Positions 8,306 through 16,778 of a stretch of 64,000 bases of DNA are shown one piece after another. The notes under the pieces are model-generated. The model ran no database searches. It was not told where the DNA came from and saw only the letters and a program-made list of their open reading frames with translations. Every line of letters begins with the position of its first letter. Positions within the stretch are counted from its first letter, which is position 1. The position numbers were made by a program, and so were the translations under genes. The DNA comes from Paenibacillus xerothermodurans (lineage in GTDB: Bacteria; Bacillota; Bacilli; Paenibacillales; NBRC-103111), in contig NZ_NHRJ02000002.1 in the NCBI RefSeq assembly GCF_002220865.2, forward strand, positions 577,892-641,891. Reading direction: 5' to 3'.

Positions 8306-9739
8306 TTAATACAATTTTGTGTTCTCGTCATACGATTCCAGGTTCTCCTTAACCCGCTGAAGGAAACGTCCGCAGATCACACCGTCCAATATACGGTGAT
8401 CCAAGGACAAGCACAGGTTGGCCATGGACCGCACCGCAAGCATATCTTGGATTACCACAGGCTTCTTTACAATAGATTCAAAAGTGATAATCGCCGCCTG
8501 CGGATAGTTGATAATCGGATACGAAGCGATCGAGCCGAAGGAACCGGTGTTGTTAACCGTGAAAGTCCCCCCCTGCATATCATCGAGCGACAATTTGCCG
8601 GCTCTGGCCCTCCGTGACAAATCCTCGATTTCACGGGCCAGACCGGCAATATTTTTTTGGTCGGCCTTTTTGATGACTGGTGTCACAACGGAATCTTCCG
8701 TACCGACCGCCAAAGAAATATTGATGTCCCGCTTAACGATGATTTTGTCCACAGCCCAGACCGAATTGATGATCGGATAATCCTTTATCGCGTTGACGAC
8801 GGCCTTGATCATGAAAGACAAATAGGTTAAATTGATTCCTTCTTGCCTTACGAACTCGTCCTTCAGCTTGTTGCGTAAATGCACAAGGTTAGTCACGTCC
8901 ACTTCGATCATCGTCCAAGCATGCGGTATTTCACTCACGCTTTGGCGCATGCGACTCGCGATCATGTTCCGAATGGGTGTCACATCGATCAAATATTCCC
9001 CGCGGCCCTCCAGCTGTTGACCTTCCACCTCGATGTTAGGGATGGCCGGGTTATGTGAAAGATGAATACCTGTGGAACGCAGCGGTTCATCTTTCGGTCT
9101 CTGCTCAGCTGCCCACGCGTCTGCCACCGGCGTGCGGCTGCCGGCTGATCCGTCGTTCGACGCCGCAGCACCCTGCAATGCAGTGCCACTCTTGGCTGCG
9201 CCAGCAGCTTGAAATCCGGTGCCTGTGCTCGGCGCTGCCTGAGCACGGCCAAGTCCGGCTGCTGCATAAGCTTCAACATCTTTGCGTGTTATGCGTCCTC
9301 CTAAGCCTGTGCCGCTGACTTCCTCCAGGCGGATACCTTTTTCCGCCGCAAGCTTCAGTACCGATGGCGAGTATCGGCTTCGCATGCTCTCATCGGCCGA
9401 CTCGGCGCCCTGTCCAACCGCACGGCTGTCCACGGCGGCGGCGCCATCCACAGCCACAGCCCTCCCGCTTTGAGTATCGGCACCATCAACGGCCTCGACC
9501 ACGCAAATCGCCTCGCCGACGGCCGCAGTCTGCCCCTCGCTCACCAACAGCCGAGTGAGCCGGCCCGCAACCGGCGACGGCATTTCCGTAGTAACCTTGT
9601 CTGTGATCAGCTCACACAAGGCATCATATTCCTCTATGTAGTCACCGGGCTGCTTTAACCACTTGCCGATAGTCGCAGAAACCAGACTTTCCGCAAGATG
9701 CGGCACCGCCACTTCGGTTTCCCTGGTGTTTTGTGTCAT
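8306..9739 (-). CDS. bkdB: Branched-chain 2-oxoacid dehydrogenase E2 (dihydrolipoyl acyltransferase)
   Basis: Core acyltransferase of the branched-chain 2-oxoacid dehydrogenase complex, supplying branched acyl-CoA primers for fatty acids. Domains in order: lipoyl domain with lipoyl-Lys in ITDKVTTE (about residue 47), an Ala/Gly-rich linker, the E1/E3-binding domain SPSVLKLAAEKGIRLEEV...GRITRKDVEAY (about 124-162), another flexible linker, and the catalytic domain ending in the DHRILDG active-site motif. Length is 477 aa. The ATG at 9739 lies eight bases from AGGAGG; an ATG two codons earlier is too close to that site. Last gene of the bkd operon. Confidence 0.94.
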   Translation of the reverse strand: MTQNTRETEVAVPHLAESLVSATIGKWLKQPGDYIEEYDALCELITDKVTTEMPSPVAGRLTRLLVSEGQTAAVGEAICVVEAVDGADTQSGRAVAVDGAAAVDSRAVGQGAESADESMRSRYSPSVLKLAAEKGIRLEEVSGTGLGGRITRKDVEAYAAAGLGRAQAAPSTGTGFQAAGAAKSGTALQGAAASNDGSAGSRTPVADAWAAEQRPKDEPLRSTGIHLSHNPAIPNIEVEGQQLEGRGEYLIDVTPIRNMIASRMRQSVSEIPHAWTMIEVDVTNLVHLRNKLKDEFVRQEGINLTYLSFMIKAVVNAIKDYPIINSVWAVDKIIVKRDINISLAVGTEDSVVTPVIKKADQKNIAGLAREIEDLSRRARAGKLSLDDMQGGTFTVNNTGSFGSIASYPIINYPQAAIITFESIVKKPVVIQDMLAVRSMANLCLSLDHRILDGVICGRFLQRVKENLESYDENTKLY

Positions 9740-9757
9740 GTACATATCCTCCTACGG

Positions 9758-9777
9758 GCTTTCCCTGCAGGGAAAGC
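9758..9777. repeat. Perfect 20-bp palindrome between bkdAB and bkdB
   Basis: The half GCTTTCCCTG is followed immediately by its exact reverse complement. It lies in the 66-base gap between bkdAB and bkdB, just upstream of the bkdB ribosome site. It could be an mRNA stability or attenuating hairpin, or an operator. There is no T-run, so it is not a standard terminator. Confidence 0.7.
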
Positions 9778-9805
9778 GAGTTCTGCTGTATATCATCAGT
9801 GCTTG

Positions 9806-10786
9806 CTAAAACAGTGCCAGCTCGCGCATGGCTTCCTTTATTTTGTCAGAGCTCAGCAGGAAAAACTTCTCCATCGGCGGATTCATGCCGACAGCGGGCA
9901 CGTCCGGTGCGCAAAGGCGTTTGATCGGCGCGTCCAAATCGAACAGCATTTCCTCGGCGATAATCGCCGACACTTCGGCGCCAACCCCGCCTGTTTTGTT
10001 ATCTTCATGTATGATCAGCACTTTGCTTGTTTTCGCGGCGGCTGTCAGAATCGCTTCTTTATCCAACGGCTGGATGGTGCGCAGATCAAGAATGTGCGCG
10101 CTAATGCCTTCCTTGGCCAGCTCATCCGCAGCTTGCAAGGCATATTGCACCGTAATTCCATATGAAATGACTGTGATATCGGTTCCTTCGCGTTTCACAT
10201 CGGCCTTGCCGATTTCCACTATGTAGTCCTCTTCCGGCACCTCACCGGTCACGCCGAGGTAGCATTTTTTATGCTCAAAATAAAGCACAGGATCCGCATC
10301 TCTTATAGCGGCTTTGAGCAAGCCCTTCGCGTCGTAGGGGTTGGAAGGAGCTACCATCTTTAGCCCCGGCGTACCGAAAAACACCGACTCCGGGCACTGC
10401 GAATGATACAGCGCGCCGCCGCCGGTCGCCCCGTAAGGCGCTCGAATAACAACTGGGCAGTTCCAATCGTTGTTAGAGCGGTAACGGATGCGTGCCGCTT
10501 CGCTTATAATTTGATTCGTCGCAGGAAAGATAAAATCGGCGAACTGCATTTCTGCGATAGGCTTCATCCCGTACATCGCCGCGCCGATCGCCACACCGGC
10601 AATCGCAGATTCCGCCAGCGGGGTATCCATCACGCGTTCCTCGCCAAACGTGTCACGCATCCCTTTGGTTGCGTTGAGCACGCCGCCTTTGCCCACGTCC
10701 TCGCCTAACACAAAAACCGATTCGTCGCGCGCCATCTCTTCTGACATCGCAGAACGAATGGCCTCCAAATAAGTGATAACCGCCAT
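9806..10786 (-). CDS. bkdAB: 2-oxoacid dehydrogenase E1 beta subunit
   Basis: Thiamine-diphosphate-dependent E1 beta subunit, pairing with bkdAA to decarboxylate branched-chain 2-oxoacids. Typical motifs include VFVLGEDVGKGGVLNATKG near the N-terminus, DTPLAESAIAGVAIGAA, and the C-terminal transketolase domain with ILDLRTIQPLDKEAIL and EDNKTGGVGAEV. Length 326 aa is standard. Its ATG shares one base with the bkdAA stop (TAATG), indicating translational coupling. Confidence 0.94.
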   Translation of the reverse strand: MAVITYLEAIRSAMSEEMARDESVFVLGEDVGKGGVLNATKGMRDTFGEERVMDTPLAESAIAGVAIGAAMYGMKPIAEMQFADFIFPATNQIISEAARIRYRSNNDWNCPVVIRAPYGATGGGALYHSQCPESVFFGTPGLKMVAPSNPYDAKGLLKAAIRDADPVLYFEHKKCYLGVTGEVPEEDYIVEIGKADVKREGTDITVISYGITVQYALQAADELAKEGISAHILDLRTIQPLDKEAILTAAAKTSKVLIIHEDNKTGGVGAEVSAIIAEEMLFDLDAPIKRLCAPDVPAVGMNPPMEKFFLLSSDKIKEAMRELALF

Positions 10787-11799
10787 TACCGCGTCTCTCC
10801 CTCCTCAGCATACACGTGAAGCAGCGTGTCCTCCGGCTTAGGGAAAGGAGCCTGCTCGGCATACTGCGTAGCTTCGTTAATTTCCTTTTTCAGCTGTTCC
10901 AGCAGGTCCGCCTCCTGCTCGTCACTCCACAATCCGCAGCTCACCAAATACTGGCGGTACCTGGGGATGGCGTCCTTAGCACGCTGCTCTTCAACTTCTT
11001 CCTTTGTGCGGTACAGCATATCGTCATCGGAAGTAGAGTGCGGCGACACGCGGTACATGACGGCTTCGATCAAGGTAGGTCCTTCCCCTCGAACCGCCCG
11101 CTCCCGTGCTTCCTTTACCACGCGGTACACTTCGAGCGCATCGTTGCCGTCTACTTTCACGCCAGGGAAACCGTACCCGACGGCACGTTCTGCGATACTC
11201 CCCGCCACTTGCTTGTGAATCGGCACGGAAATTGCATACTGATTGTTTTCACACATCATGATCACAGGCAGATTGTGTACTCCGGCGAAATTGCAGCCTT
11301 CATGGAAATCGCCCTGGTTGCTGGATCCTTCGCCAAACGTAACGAACGAAACGAAATCCTTCTTTCGCATTTTCGCAGCGAGCGCGAAGCCTACGGCGTG
11401 CGGCACCTGCGTGGTGACCGGGCTCGAGCCCGTCACAATGTTCAGCTTCTTGTGACTGAAATGCCCCGGCATTTGGCGGCCTCCGCTGTTCGGATCCTCA
11501 GCCTTGGCAAAAACGGACAGCATCAATTCCTTCATGGTCATACCCACGGATAAAACAAACCCGTAATCCCGGTAGTACGGCAAAAAATAATCCTTTCCTT
11601 GCTCAAGCGCAAACGCTGAGGCAACTTGAGCGGCCTCTTGGCCGATCCCGGACACATGAAAAGCAATTTTGCCGGAACGCTGCAGCAGAAAGCCGCGCTC
11701 ATCGAACTTTCTAGCCTTCTGCATGTATTTATACATATCCACTGCGCGCTCGTCCGACAATCCAAGCTTGCGGTGCTTCATTAACTGGCCGATCGACAT
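10786..11799 (-). CDS. bkdAA: 2-oxoacid dehydrogenase E1 alpha subunit
   Basis: E1 alpha subunit carrying the thiamine-diphosphate motif, seen as GEGSSNQGDFHEGCNFAGVHNLPVIMMCENNQ in pieces: GEGSSNQGDFHE then NFAGVHNLPVI then ENNQYAISV. The phosphorylation-loop region YRVSPHSTSDD is also typical. Length is 337 aa from the ATG at 11799, which has GGGGG eight bases upstream; an ATG 24 bases earlier lacks a ribosome site. It follows lpdV by about 100 bases with an internal promoter candidate in that gap, so it may be transcribed both with and without lpdV. Confidence 0.93.
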   Translation of the reverse strand: MSIGQLMKHRKLGLSDERAVDMYKYMQKARKFDERGFLLQRSGKIAFHVSGIGQEAAQVASAFALEQGKDYFLPYYRDYGFVLSVGMTMKELMLSVFAKAEDPNSGGRQMPGHFSHKKLNIVTGSSPVTTQVPHAVGFALAAKMRKKDFVSFVTFGEGSSNQGDFHEGCNFAGVHNLPVIMMCENNQYAISVPIHKQVAGSIAERAVGYGFPGVKVDGNDALEVYRVVKEARERAVRGEGPTLIEAVMYRVSPHSTSDDDMLYRTKEEVEEQRAKDAIPRYRQYLVSCGLWSDEQEADLLEQLKKEINEATQYAEQAPFPKPEDTLLHVYAEEGETR

Positions 11800-11865
11800 G
11801 GGTGCAACCCCCTTATTCTTCATCCCTACTTATGACTAGGTACTAATACTTGCCGCTATAAGTAT

Positions 11866-11894
11866 ATTATAATCTCATCGTGAAATGAACACAA
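11866..11894 (-). promoter_or_regulatory. Putative sigma-A promoter between lpdV and bkdAA
   Basis: On the minus strand TTGTGT, exactly 17 bases, then TATAAT, ending about 65 bases before bkdAA. The perfect -10 and spacing make it a good candidate for a second promoter inside the bkd cluster. Confidence 0.65.
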
Positions 11895-11904
11895 TTATTT
11901 TGCG

Positions 11905-13326
11905 TTAAATGCCGATCGCTCGCCCATCCACCGCCAGCATTGCCTCTCCCAGCGCTTCCGATAAGGTCGGATGAGCGTGAATCGAGTGCCCGACCTCCCA
12001 CGGGGTTGCGTCGAGAAGCTGGGCGAGTGCCGCTTCCGAAATATAATCGGTGACATGTGGTCCAATCATATGAACGCCGAGAATATCGTTGGTTTGTTTG
12101 TCAGCAATGACTTTCACGAAGCCGTCGGTGTCCCCGTGCACCAATGCCTTGCCTACTGCGGAGAAGGGAAAACGGCCGATCTTCACATCGTAGCCCTGAG
12201 CCTCGGCCTGCGCCTGGGTCCAGCCGATGGATGCCGCCTCCGGCCGCGTATAGACACAACGAGGCACCTGGTGTGCTGCGAACGCGTCAGGTCGCAGGCC
12301 GCAGGCGTGCTCCACCGCGACAATCCCCTCATGGCCGGCGACATGCGCCAGCTGAAGACCGCCATTCACATCTCCGATCGCATAAATGTGAGACTCTGTC
12401 GTCTGCATGTGATCATTTACACGAATTACCCCATTGTCAAGCTTCACGTCCGTACTTTCAAGGCCGATGCCCTCGACATTCGCTTGTCTGCCGACGCTCA
12501 GCAGTATTTTATCTGCTTGCAATTGCTTTGTTTTTGCCCCGCTTGCAATGGACAGCAGGACTTGTCCTCCATCGATACGCACACTTTCAGGCAAAAGCTG
12601 GGCGTTGGTCATGATTTGGACGCCCCGTTTTTTCAGCAGCCTCTCCATTTCTTTCGAAATGTCCGCATCCTCCGCTGGCAAAATATTCGGAGCGTACTCG
12701 ATCACCGTTACCTGTGCACCAAAATCAGCGAGCATCGAAGCCCACTCCACACCAATTACACCCCCGCCGACGATGATCATGGATGCGGGCAGCTCTTCCA
12801 GCTCCAAAGCGTGATCGCTGCTAAGCACATGTATGCCGTCTATCTCCATGCCTGAAATTTCCCTCGGCCTGGAACCCGTTGCGATGATCAGCTTGTCAGG
12901 GACTAGCGTCACTATCTCCCCGTCTTCCTGCTCAACGGACACAGACCCGCTTCTCGGTGAAAAAATGGAGGGCCCAATGATGCGGCCTATCCCGTAATAA
13001 ACTTGTATGTTATGTTTCTTCATTAAATATTGTACGCCTTTATGCAGCTGCTCTACGATGCTGAGCTTACGTGATTGCACCTTGGCAAAGTTCAACCTGA
13101 CGGAATCAGCTTCAATTCCGTAATCCTCGCTCTGACGCATGGTGGCGTACAGCTCCGCACTGCGCAGCAGCGTTTTGCTGGGTATGCACCCGCGGTGCAG
13201 GCATGTGCCTCCCAGCTTACTGCGCTCCACGACAGCTACCGTTTTTCCTAACTGTGCCGCGCGGATCGCGGCTATGTATCCTCCCGTGCCCCCGCCTAAG
13301 ATGACGATGTCGAAAGCTTGCGTCAT
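11905..13326 (-). CDS. lpdV: Dihydrolipoyl dehydrogenase E3
   Basis: Flavoprotein that reoxidizes the lipoyl groups of E2. It has the N-terminal FAD site VILGGGTGGYIAAIRAAQLGK, the redox-active disulfide in GGTCLHRGCIPSK (about residues 41-53), the NAD site IVGGGVIGVEWASMLADFG, the second FAD motif IYAIGDVNGG, and the C-terminal His-Glu pair HAHPTLSEAL. Length 473 aa is normal. Being first in lpdV-bkdAA-bkdAB-bkdB, it is assigned to the branched-chain complex. The bcd, buk, ptb and bkdR genes that accompany it in B. subtilis are absent here. Confidence 0.94.
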   Translation of the reverse strand: MTQAFDIVILGGGTGGYIAAIRAAQLGKTVAVVERSKLGGTCLHRGCIPSKTLLRSAELYATMRQSEDYGIEADSVRLNFAKVQSRKLSIVEQLHKGVQYLMKKHNIQVYYGIGRIIGPSIFSPRSGSVSVEQEDGEIVTLVPDKLIIATGSRPREISGMEIDGIHVLSSDHALELEELPASMIIVGGGVIGVEWASMLADFGAQVTVIEYAPNILPAEDADISKEMERLLKKRGVQIMTNAQLLPESVRIDGGQVLLSIASGAKTKQLQADKILLSVGRQANVEGIGLESTDVKLDNGVIRVNDHMQTTESHIYAIGDVNGGLQLAHVAGHEGIVAVEHACGLRPDAFAAHQVPRCVYTRPEAASIGWTQAQAEAQGYDVKIGRFPFSAVGKALVHGDTDGFVKVIADKQTNDILGVHMIGPHVTDYISEAALAQLLDATPWEVGHSIHAHPTLSEALGEAMLAVDGRAIGI

Positions 13327-13539
13327 GCTTTTAAACCTCCTGAGTCTATGATTCTCCTATTGTAACCCTAATTACTATGAGAAATATAGTCCATCTTCCG
13401 AAACCAGCAGGAATTCACTGTTGGCGCTGGAAAGCTGCTTTAGTGTATAGTTTATTTGGACAGCCGTATTACTGTCGGCGGCGCTATGAGATAACCCTCC
13501 GTGCGGTGCGAGATAGTATAGTTGAAAAAGGAGATGATT

Positions 13540-13809
13540 ATGAAAAATACGCTCATGCGGTTTGTAGCCGTGATGCTGTTGGTTGTCCCAGGGGCGATGG
13601 CCACCTACGGTTTTCTCTCGATGAAGGATGCTTGGTTCGCCCAATTTGGAGCGGCTGAAACTGAACCCCACATCCAGTGGGGAAAATTAATAATCGGCTT
13701 CGTACTATTCTTGGCCGGCACGGCGTTCATCGGCGGCTGGACCTTCTTCCGAGACCGGAAACGAAACTATGTCGCCCCCCGGTTCAAAGCGAAACGCAAA
13801 AAGCAATAG
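13540..13809 (+). CDS. DUF2627 family membrane protein
   Basis: Small membrane protein of 89 aa with unknown role. Two hydrophobic segments (about residues 4-22 and 44-64) flank a short acidic stretch, followed by a strongly basic tail RDRKRNYVAPRFKAKRKKQ. This is the DUF2627 (YqzF) pattern; the B. subtilis homologue also sits beside the bkd genes. The ATG at 13540 lies six bases after AAGGAG; a TTG six codons earlier overlaps that ribosome site and is unlikely. It runs divergently from the bkd operon, with a hairpin at its stop. Confidence 0.85.
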   Translation: MKNTLMRFVAVMLLVVPGAMATYGFLSMKDAWFAQFGAAETEPHIQWGKLIIGFVLFLAGTAFIGGWTFFRDRKRNYVAPRFKAKRKKQ

Positions 13810-13840
13810 GAGCCAGCACGGCGAGATGCGGCTCCCTTTG
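13809..13840 (+). terminator. Hairpin after the DUF2627 gene
   Basis: GGAGCC, 15-base loop, GGCTCC, then CTTTGTTATT. The hairpin starts at the stop codon. Stem is only six GC-rich pairs and the T-tract is interrupted. Confidence 0.5.
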
Positions 13841-13860
13841 TTATTATAAGACGGTTCTTT

Positions 13861-14766
13861 TCATGTTCTGCCGCGGCCCAGAAGGTCCAGCCATAGCAGC
13901 AGCGGGTGGCGCTCAATGGCATGCGACAGAGAGCTGCGCCATGCCAGCCCGTGCAGTAATACACATGCGGCCAACATTGCGATTTGCAGAGCCGCGCTGC
14001 AAAACATGATGCTCCAGCAGCCTGCGGCGAATCCAAGCACATTCGCACCGCTGTCGCCAATCATGAGCTTGCCTTGCAAATCCGGGCGAAACAGAGCGCA
14101 TGCGCCGGCGAGGACCGGCAGTACATAAGGCAGCGCGCCTTGCCAGCCGTACCAGCTGGTATAACCTGATGCGGTAGCCTCCACTGCGATTGCGGCGAAC
14201 AGCAGAAAAAAAACTTTCAACGCTCGTCCGGGCCGAACGTCAAGCAGATTGACGCCGTTCGCCATCAACGCAAGCATCACAATTTGACAGACAATCTGCC
14301 AAATTGATTCATTCCGGCTGATCGGCAGAACAAACCAAAGCGCGGCTATCGCCGTACCGCCTGCTTTCACCACACCCGTGCTGATCACGCGCTGCTCGCG
14401 CCACTCGCTCCAATGTCCTGACAGACCTTTGACATGCTTAACACCCATCGCATCGTCGATAAACCCCACGAAAGCCACCAGACCAACCCCCAATCCATAC
14501 GTCCAAAACACCACTGCATCTTGCGCCGCCGCCACGGTCGGTCCCGTGCCGCCAGCTGTGACCGCTCGGTCCGCAATCAAGCGCACAGCGACCTCCGCTG
14601 CGAGAAGCAGCGGCAGCAGCAGTCCACAGGCCGTCGGGATACGCTCTCCTCTAAAATTCAGGTCCACCATATCATGATCCTGCAAGAACCGTCGAACGAG
14701 ATCAAGTGCGGCTCTCGCAAAAGCAACAGACATCATAAGCAGTATGACATAGCCTGCTGTCAGCAT
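13861..14766 (-). CDS. Glycosyltransferase 4 family (MraY/WecA-like) membrane protein
   Basis: Polytopic membrane enzyme of the UDP-sugar:polyprenyl-phosphate sugar-phosphate transferase superfamily. About nine to ten hydrophobic segments are visible. Family motifs include the metal-binding FIDDAMG, NGVNLLDVRPGRA in place of the usual NxxNxxDGLDGL loop, and LMIGDSGANVLG. The RPGR variant suggests a subfamily distinct from MraY and TagO. Length is 301 aa from the ATG at 14766, which has GGAGG eight bases upstream and overlaps the stop of the preceding glycosyltransferase (ATGCTGA). It is third in the steA operon. Substrate and acceptor unknown. Confidence 0.8.
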   Translation of the reverse strand: MLTAGYVILLMMSVAFARAALDLVRRFLQDHDMVDLNFRGERIPTACGLLLPLLLAAEVAVRLIADRAVTAGGTGPTVAAAQDAVVFWTYGLGVGLVAFVGFIDDAMGVKHVKGLSGHWSEWREQRVISTGVVKAGGTAIAALWFVLPISRNESIWQIVCQIVMLALMANGVNLLDVRPGRALKVFFLLFAAIAVEATASGYTSWYGWQGALPYVLPVLAGACALFRPDLQGKLMIGDSGANVLGFAAGCWSIMFCSAALQIAMLAACVLLHGLAWRSSLSHAIERHPLLLWLDLLGRGRT

Positions 14767-15473
14767 ACGGGCTGCCTCCACCAGCGCCACAGCGTACCGC
14801 CGACGGCACATAATTGTTTTCCGCGATGCAGCCAGCTGTGAAGGTCCCTGCCTGTCTCGCGGTGGGCGAACGGTACCGGCTGTTCCAGTACCCGGTAGCC
14901 CAGCTTTACCGCATCTATGGTAAGGCCCACCTCTACGCCGAACCCGCCCGATAAGCGGCCGATTCGTTCCAACACTTCACGCCGGACAGCCCGTTGACCG
15001 GACAGAGGCGCGGAAGCACTGAATCCGGACAAGCCATACACGCCCTGCTTGGCGAGTTTTTTTACCAGCCCGAGCCCGCCCGGCCGGGCCGCCCCGGCCA
15101 GCTGCGCTATAACCATATCCGCTAGGCCGTTCAACACCGGCAGAGCTAATTCGGGGTAAAAGCGGGCAGACGCACCGAGATCGGCGTCCAGAAAAACAAG
15201 GACATTCCCTCTCGCCGCATGCTTACCGGTGGACAAAGCCTTTCCTTTGCCGCAGCAGGTCGGGTGGCGTACGACAACGTCAGCCCAATGGGCGGCCCTT
15301 CTATACGTCATATCACTGCTGCCGTCATCGACGACGATTAACTCCAGCTCAGGGATCGAGGACAAGCCATTCCATTGTTGGCTGGCACTGCGAACAGCCG
15401 CCAGTGTCTCAGCAATGCGCAGCTCCTCGTTGCGTGCCGGCACGATAATGGACAGCGCAGGGTGCGTTTTCAT
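14760..15473 (-). CDS. Glycosyltransferase family 2
   Basis: Predicted cytoplasmic GT-A fold sugar transferase, 237 aa. It begins SIIVPARNEELRIAETLAAV, has LIVVDDGSSDMTYRRA, and the DXD-type metal site VFLDADLGAS near residue 97. A basic C-terminal tail HSWLHRGKQL follows the fold, with no clear membrane segment except a weak one near the end. It lies between steA (16-base gap) and the MraY-like gene (seven-base overlap), so the three are one operon. The pattern resembles polyprenyl-phosphate mannosyl/glucosyl transferases, but the product is not known. Confidence 0.82.
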   Translation of the reverse strand: MKTHPALSIIVPARNEELRIAETLAAVRSASQQWNGLSSIPELELIVVDDGSSDMTYRRAAHWADVVVRHPTCCGKGKALSTGKHAARGNVLVFLDADLGASARFYPELALPVLNGLADMVIAQLAGAARPGGLGLVKKLAKQGVYGLSGFSASAPLSGQRAVRREVLERIGRLSGGFGVEVGLTIDAVKLGYRVLEQPVPFAHRETGRDLHSWLHRGKQLCAVGGTLWRWWRQPVC

Positions 15474-15488
15474 ATTATAATGGCCTCC

Positions 15489-16592
15489 TTAATTTCTCAC
15501 CTGAGAGAACAGCTTACGAAACATAAATGGGAACCAGCGAGTGAATACATTCGCCGCAGCCTGTGGCCGGACGATTGACTCGGGGAGACTGATGATGTCC
15601 GCAGCGCCCCGGCTGTCGATTAATTTGTGGCCTACCTTCATGCGAACCAGCAAGGAACTGCCCATTCCTCTCCGACCTTTTTCCAAAAAATCATACATAT
15701 TGGTATGAAGTCCCACCGTAACGATACGTTCGCAATGCAAATCGTGGGCCAAAAGCAGTGCCAAATCTTCACTCGTGCCGCAGCATGACACGACAACAGC
15801 GGACAATCCCAGCTCCATAATGCGCGTTAATCCTGGCGCCCGTCCGCTGCGGTATGCATGCACGACCAGCTCCGCGCCGCACCGCAGCGCCCGATCGGAG
15901 ACACTGTCCATGTCCCCGATAATAATTTGCGGCGTCAGTCCGTGCTCCAGCAGCGCGTCCGCACCGCCATCGACACCGATCAGCACCGGGCGTGTACGGC
16001 TGATGTAGCTGCCGAGCGCGGCCAAATCTTCGTGATGTCGTTTACCTCGAATCACAATCAGCGCCTGACGCCCCTTGAGGACCGTTCTCAGATGTGGACA
16101 GCGCAAAGGCTCCAGCACCAATTCCTTTTCGAGTGCCGCGAAAGTCAGCGTATTATCGATAAATTGCTTAAGCTGCTCGTTGTGGGCATTTTTGGCTTGT
16201 TCGTATTGTGTATGCCAGCGCTCCCTGGTGAAAAATGAACTCGGAATTATCGCCCCGCCAGCGAGAATGCTATCCTTCATGAGACACACTTCCATACCGT
16301 TTTGCAACAGGGGAAAATACGACGGAGCGATCTCCACGATGGGAACGCCTTGTTCCAATAGCCGCCGTGGCCCTTCTGATGGGATGGTACCAGACATCGT
16401 GCAGCCAGCGTTGATCACAGCTTTCACCCGTGCCTGGAGCAAACCATCCGCTGCCAGATCGTCCAGATCGTCATGACGGATAACTGCGATGCTTTCCGGA
16501 ACGATTTGGCGGAGCAGCCGCTTCGTCACCGTATCCGTGTACGCCACCCCTCTGGCAATTTCGGCCTGCACAACACTTCTTCTGACTGCCAT
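15489..16592 (-). CDS. steA: SteA-like protein (putative cytokinetic ring protein)
   Basis: Homologue of corynebacterial SteA, needed with SteB for normal cell separation. The 367-aa product has an N-terminal part with GCTMSGTIPSEGPRRLLEQGVP, a central thiamin-pyrophosphokinase-like fold with GVDGGADALLEHGLTPQIII followed by GDMDSVSD, and a late basic hydrophobic stretch FTRWFPFMFRKLFSQVRN that could touch the membrane. It is first in an operon with two glycosyltransferases and lies not far from spo0A, a neighbourhood I recall for SteA homologues in other Firmicutes. The ribosome site is weak (GAAGTGG). Role in division is inferred from family. Confidence 0.82.
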   Translation of the reverse strand: MAVRRSVVQAEIARGVAYTDTVTKRLLRQIVPESIAVIRHDDLDDLAADGLLQARVKAVINAGCTMSGTIPSEGPRRLLEQGVPIVEIAPSYFPLLQNGMEVCLMKDSILAGGAIIPSSFFTRERWHTQYEQAKNAHNEQLKQFIDNTLTFAALEKELVLEPLRCPHLRTVLKGRQALIVIRGKRHHEDLAALGSYISRTRPVLIGVDGGADALLEHGLTPQIIIGDMDSVSDRALRCGAELVVHAYRSGRAPGLTRIMELGLSAVVVSCCGTSEDLALLLAHDLHCERIVTVGLHTNMYDFLEKGRRGMGSSLLVRMKVGHKLIDSRGAADIISLPESIVRPQAAANVFTRWFPFMFRKLFSQVRN

Positions 16593-16687
16593 AGCACCAC
16601 TTCGCTTTCTTATGCCTGTAAAATTGTAGCCGCCGGCTGCTCCCTATTTTTTGTAGGAAAGGCTTTTCTCATTCATCCCTGGGAACA

Positions 16688-16721
16688 CAAAAAAACAATC
16701 ACAGGCATTGGTCCCGGATTG
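16688..16721 (-). terminator. Possible terminator of the carboxymuconolactone decarboxylase-like gene
   Basis: On the minus strand CAATCC, imperfect loop with inner pairing, GATTG, then seven Ts, about 60 bases after the upstream gene's stop. The stem is weak but the T-run is strong. Confidence 0.5.
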
Positions 16722-16778
16722 CTCGACATGGTCTCAATGTTGTTGGAGCGCCGTATGGCATAAACTCTCCATCGCCCA

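Noticed and set aside
12144-12614. Long plus-strand frame within lpdV
   Set aside because: It is antisense to a well-supported gene, has an atypical composition and no ribosome site.
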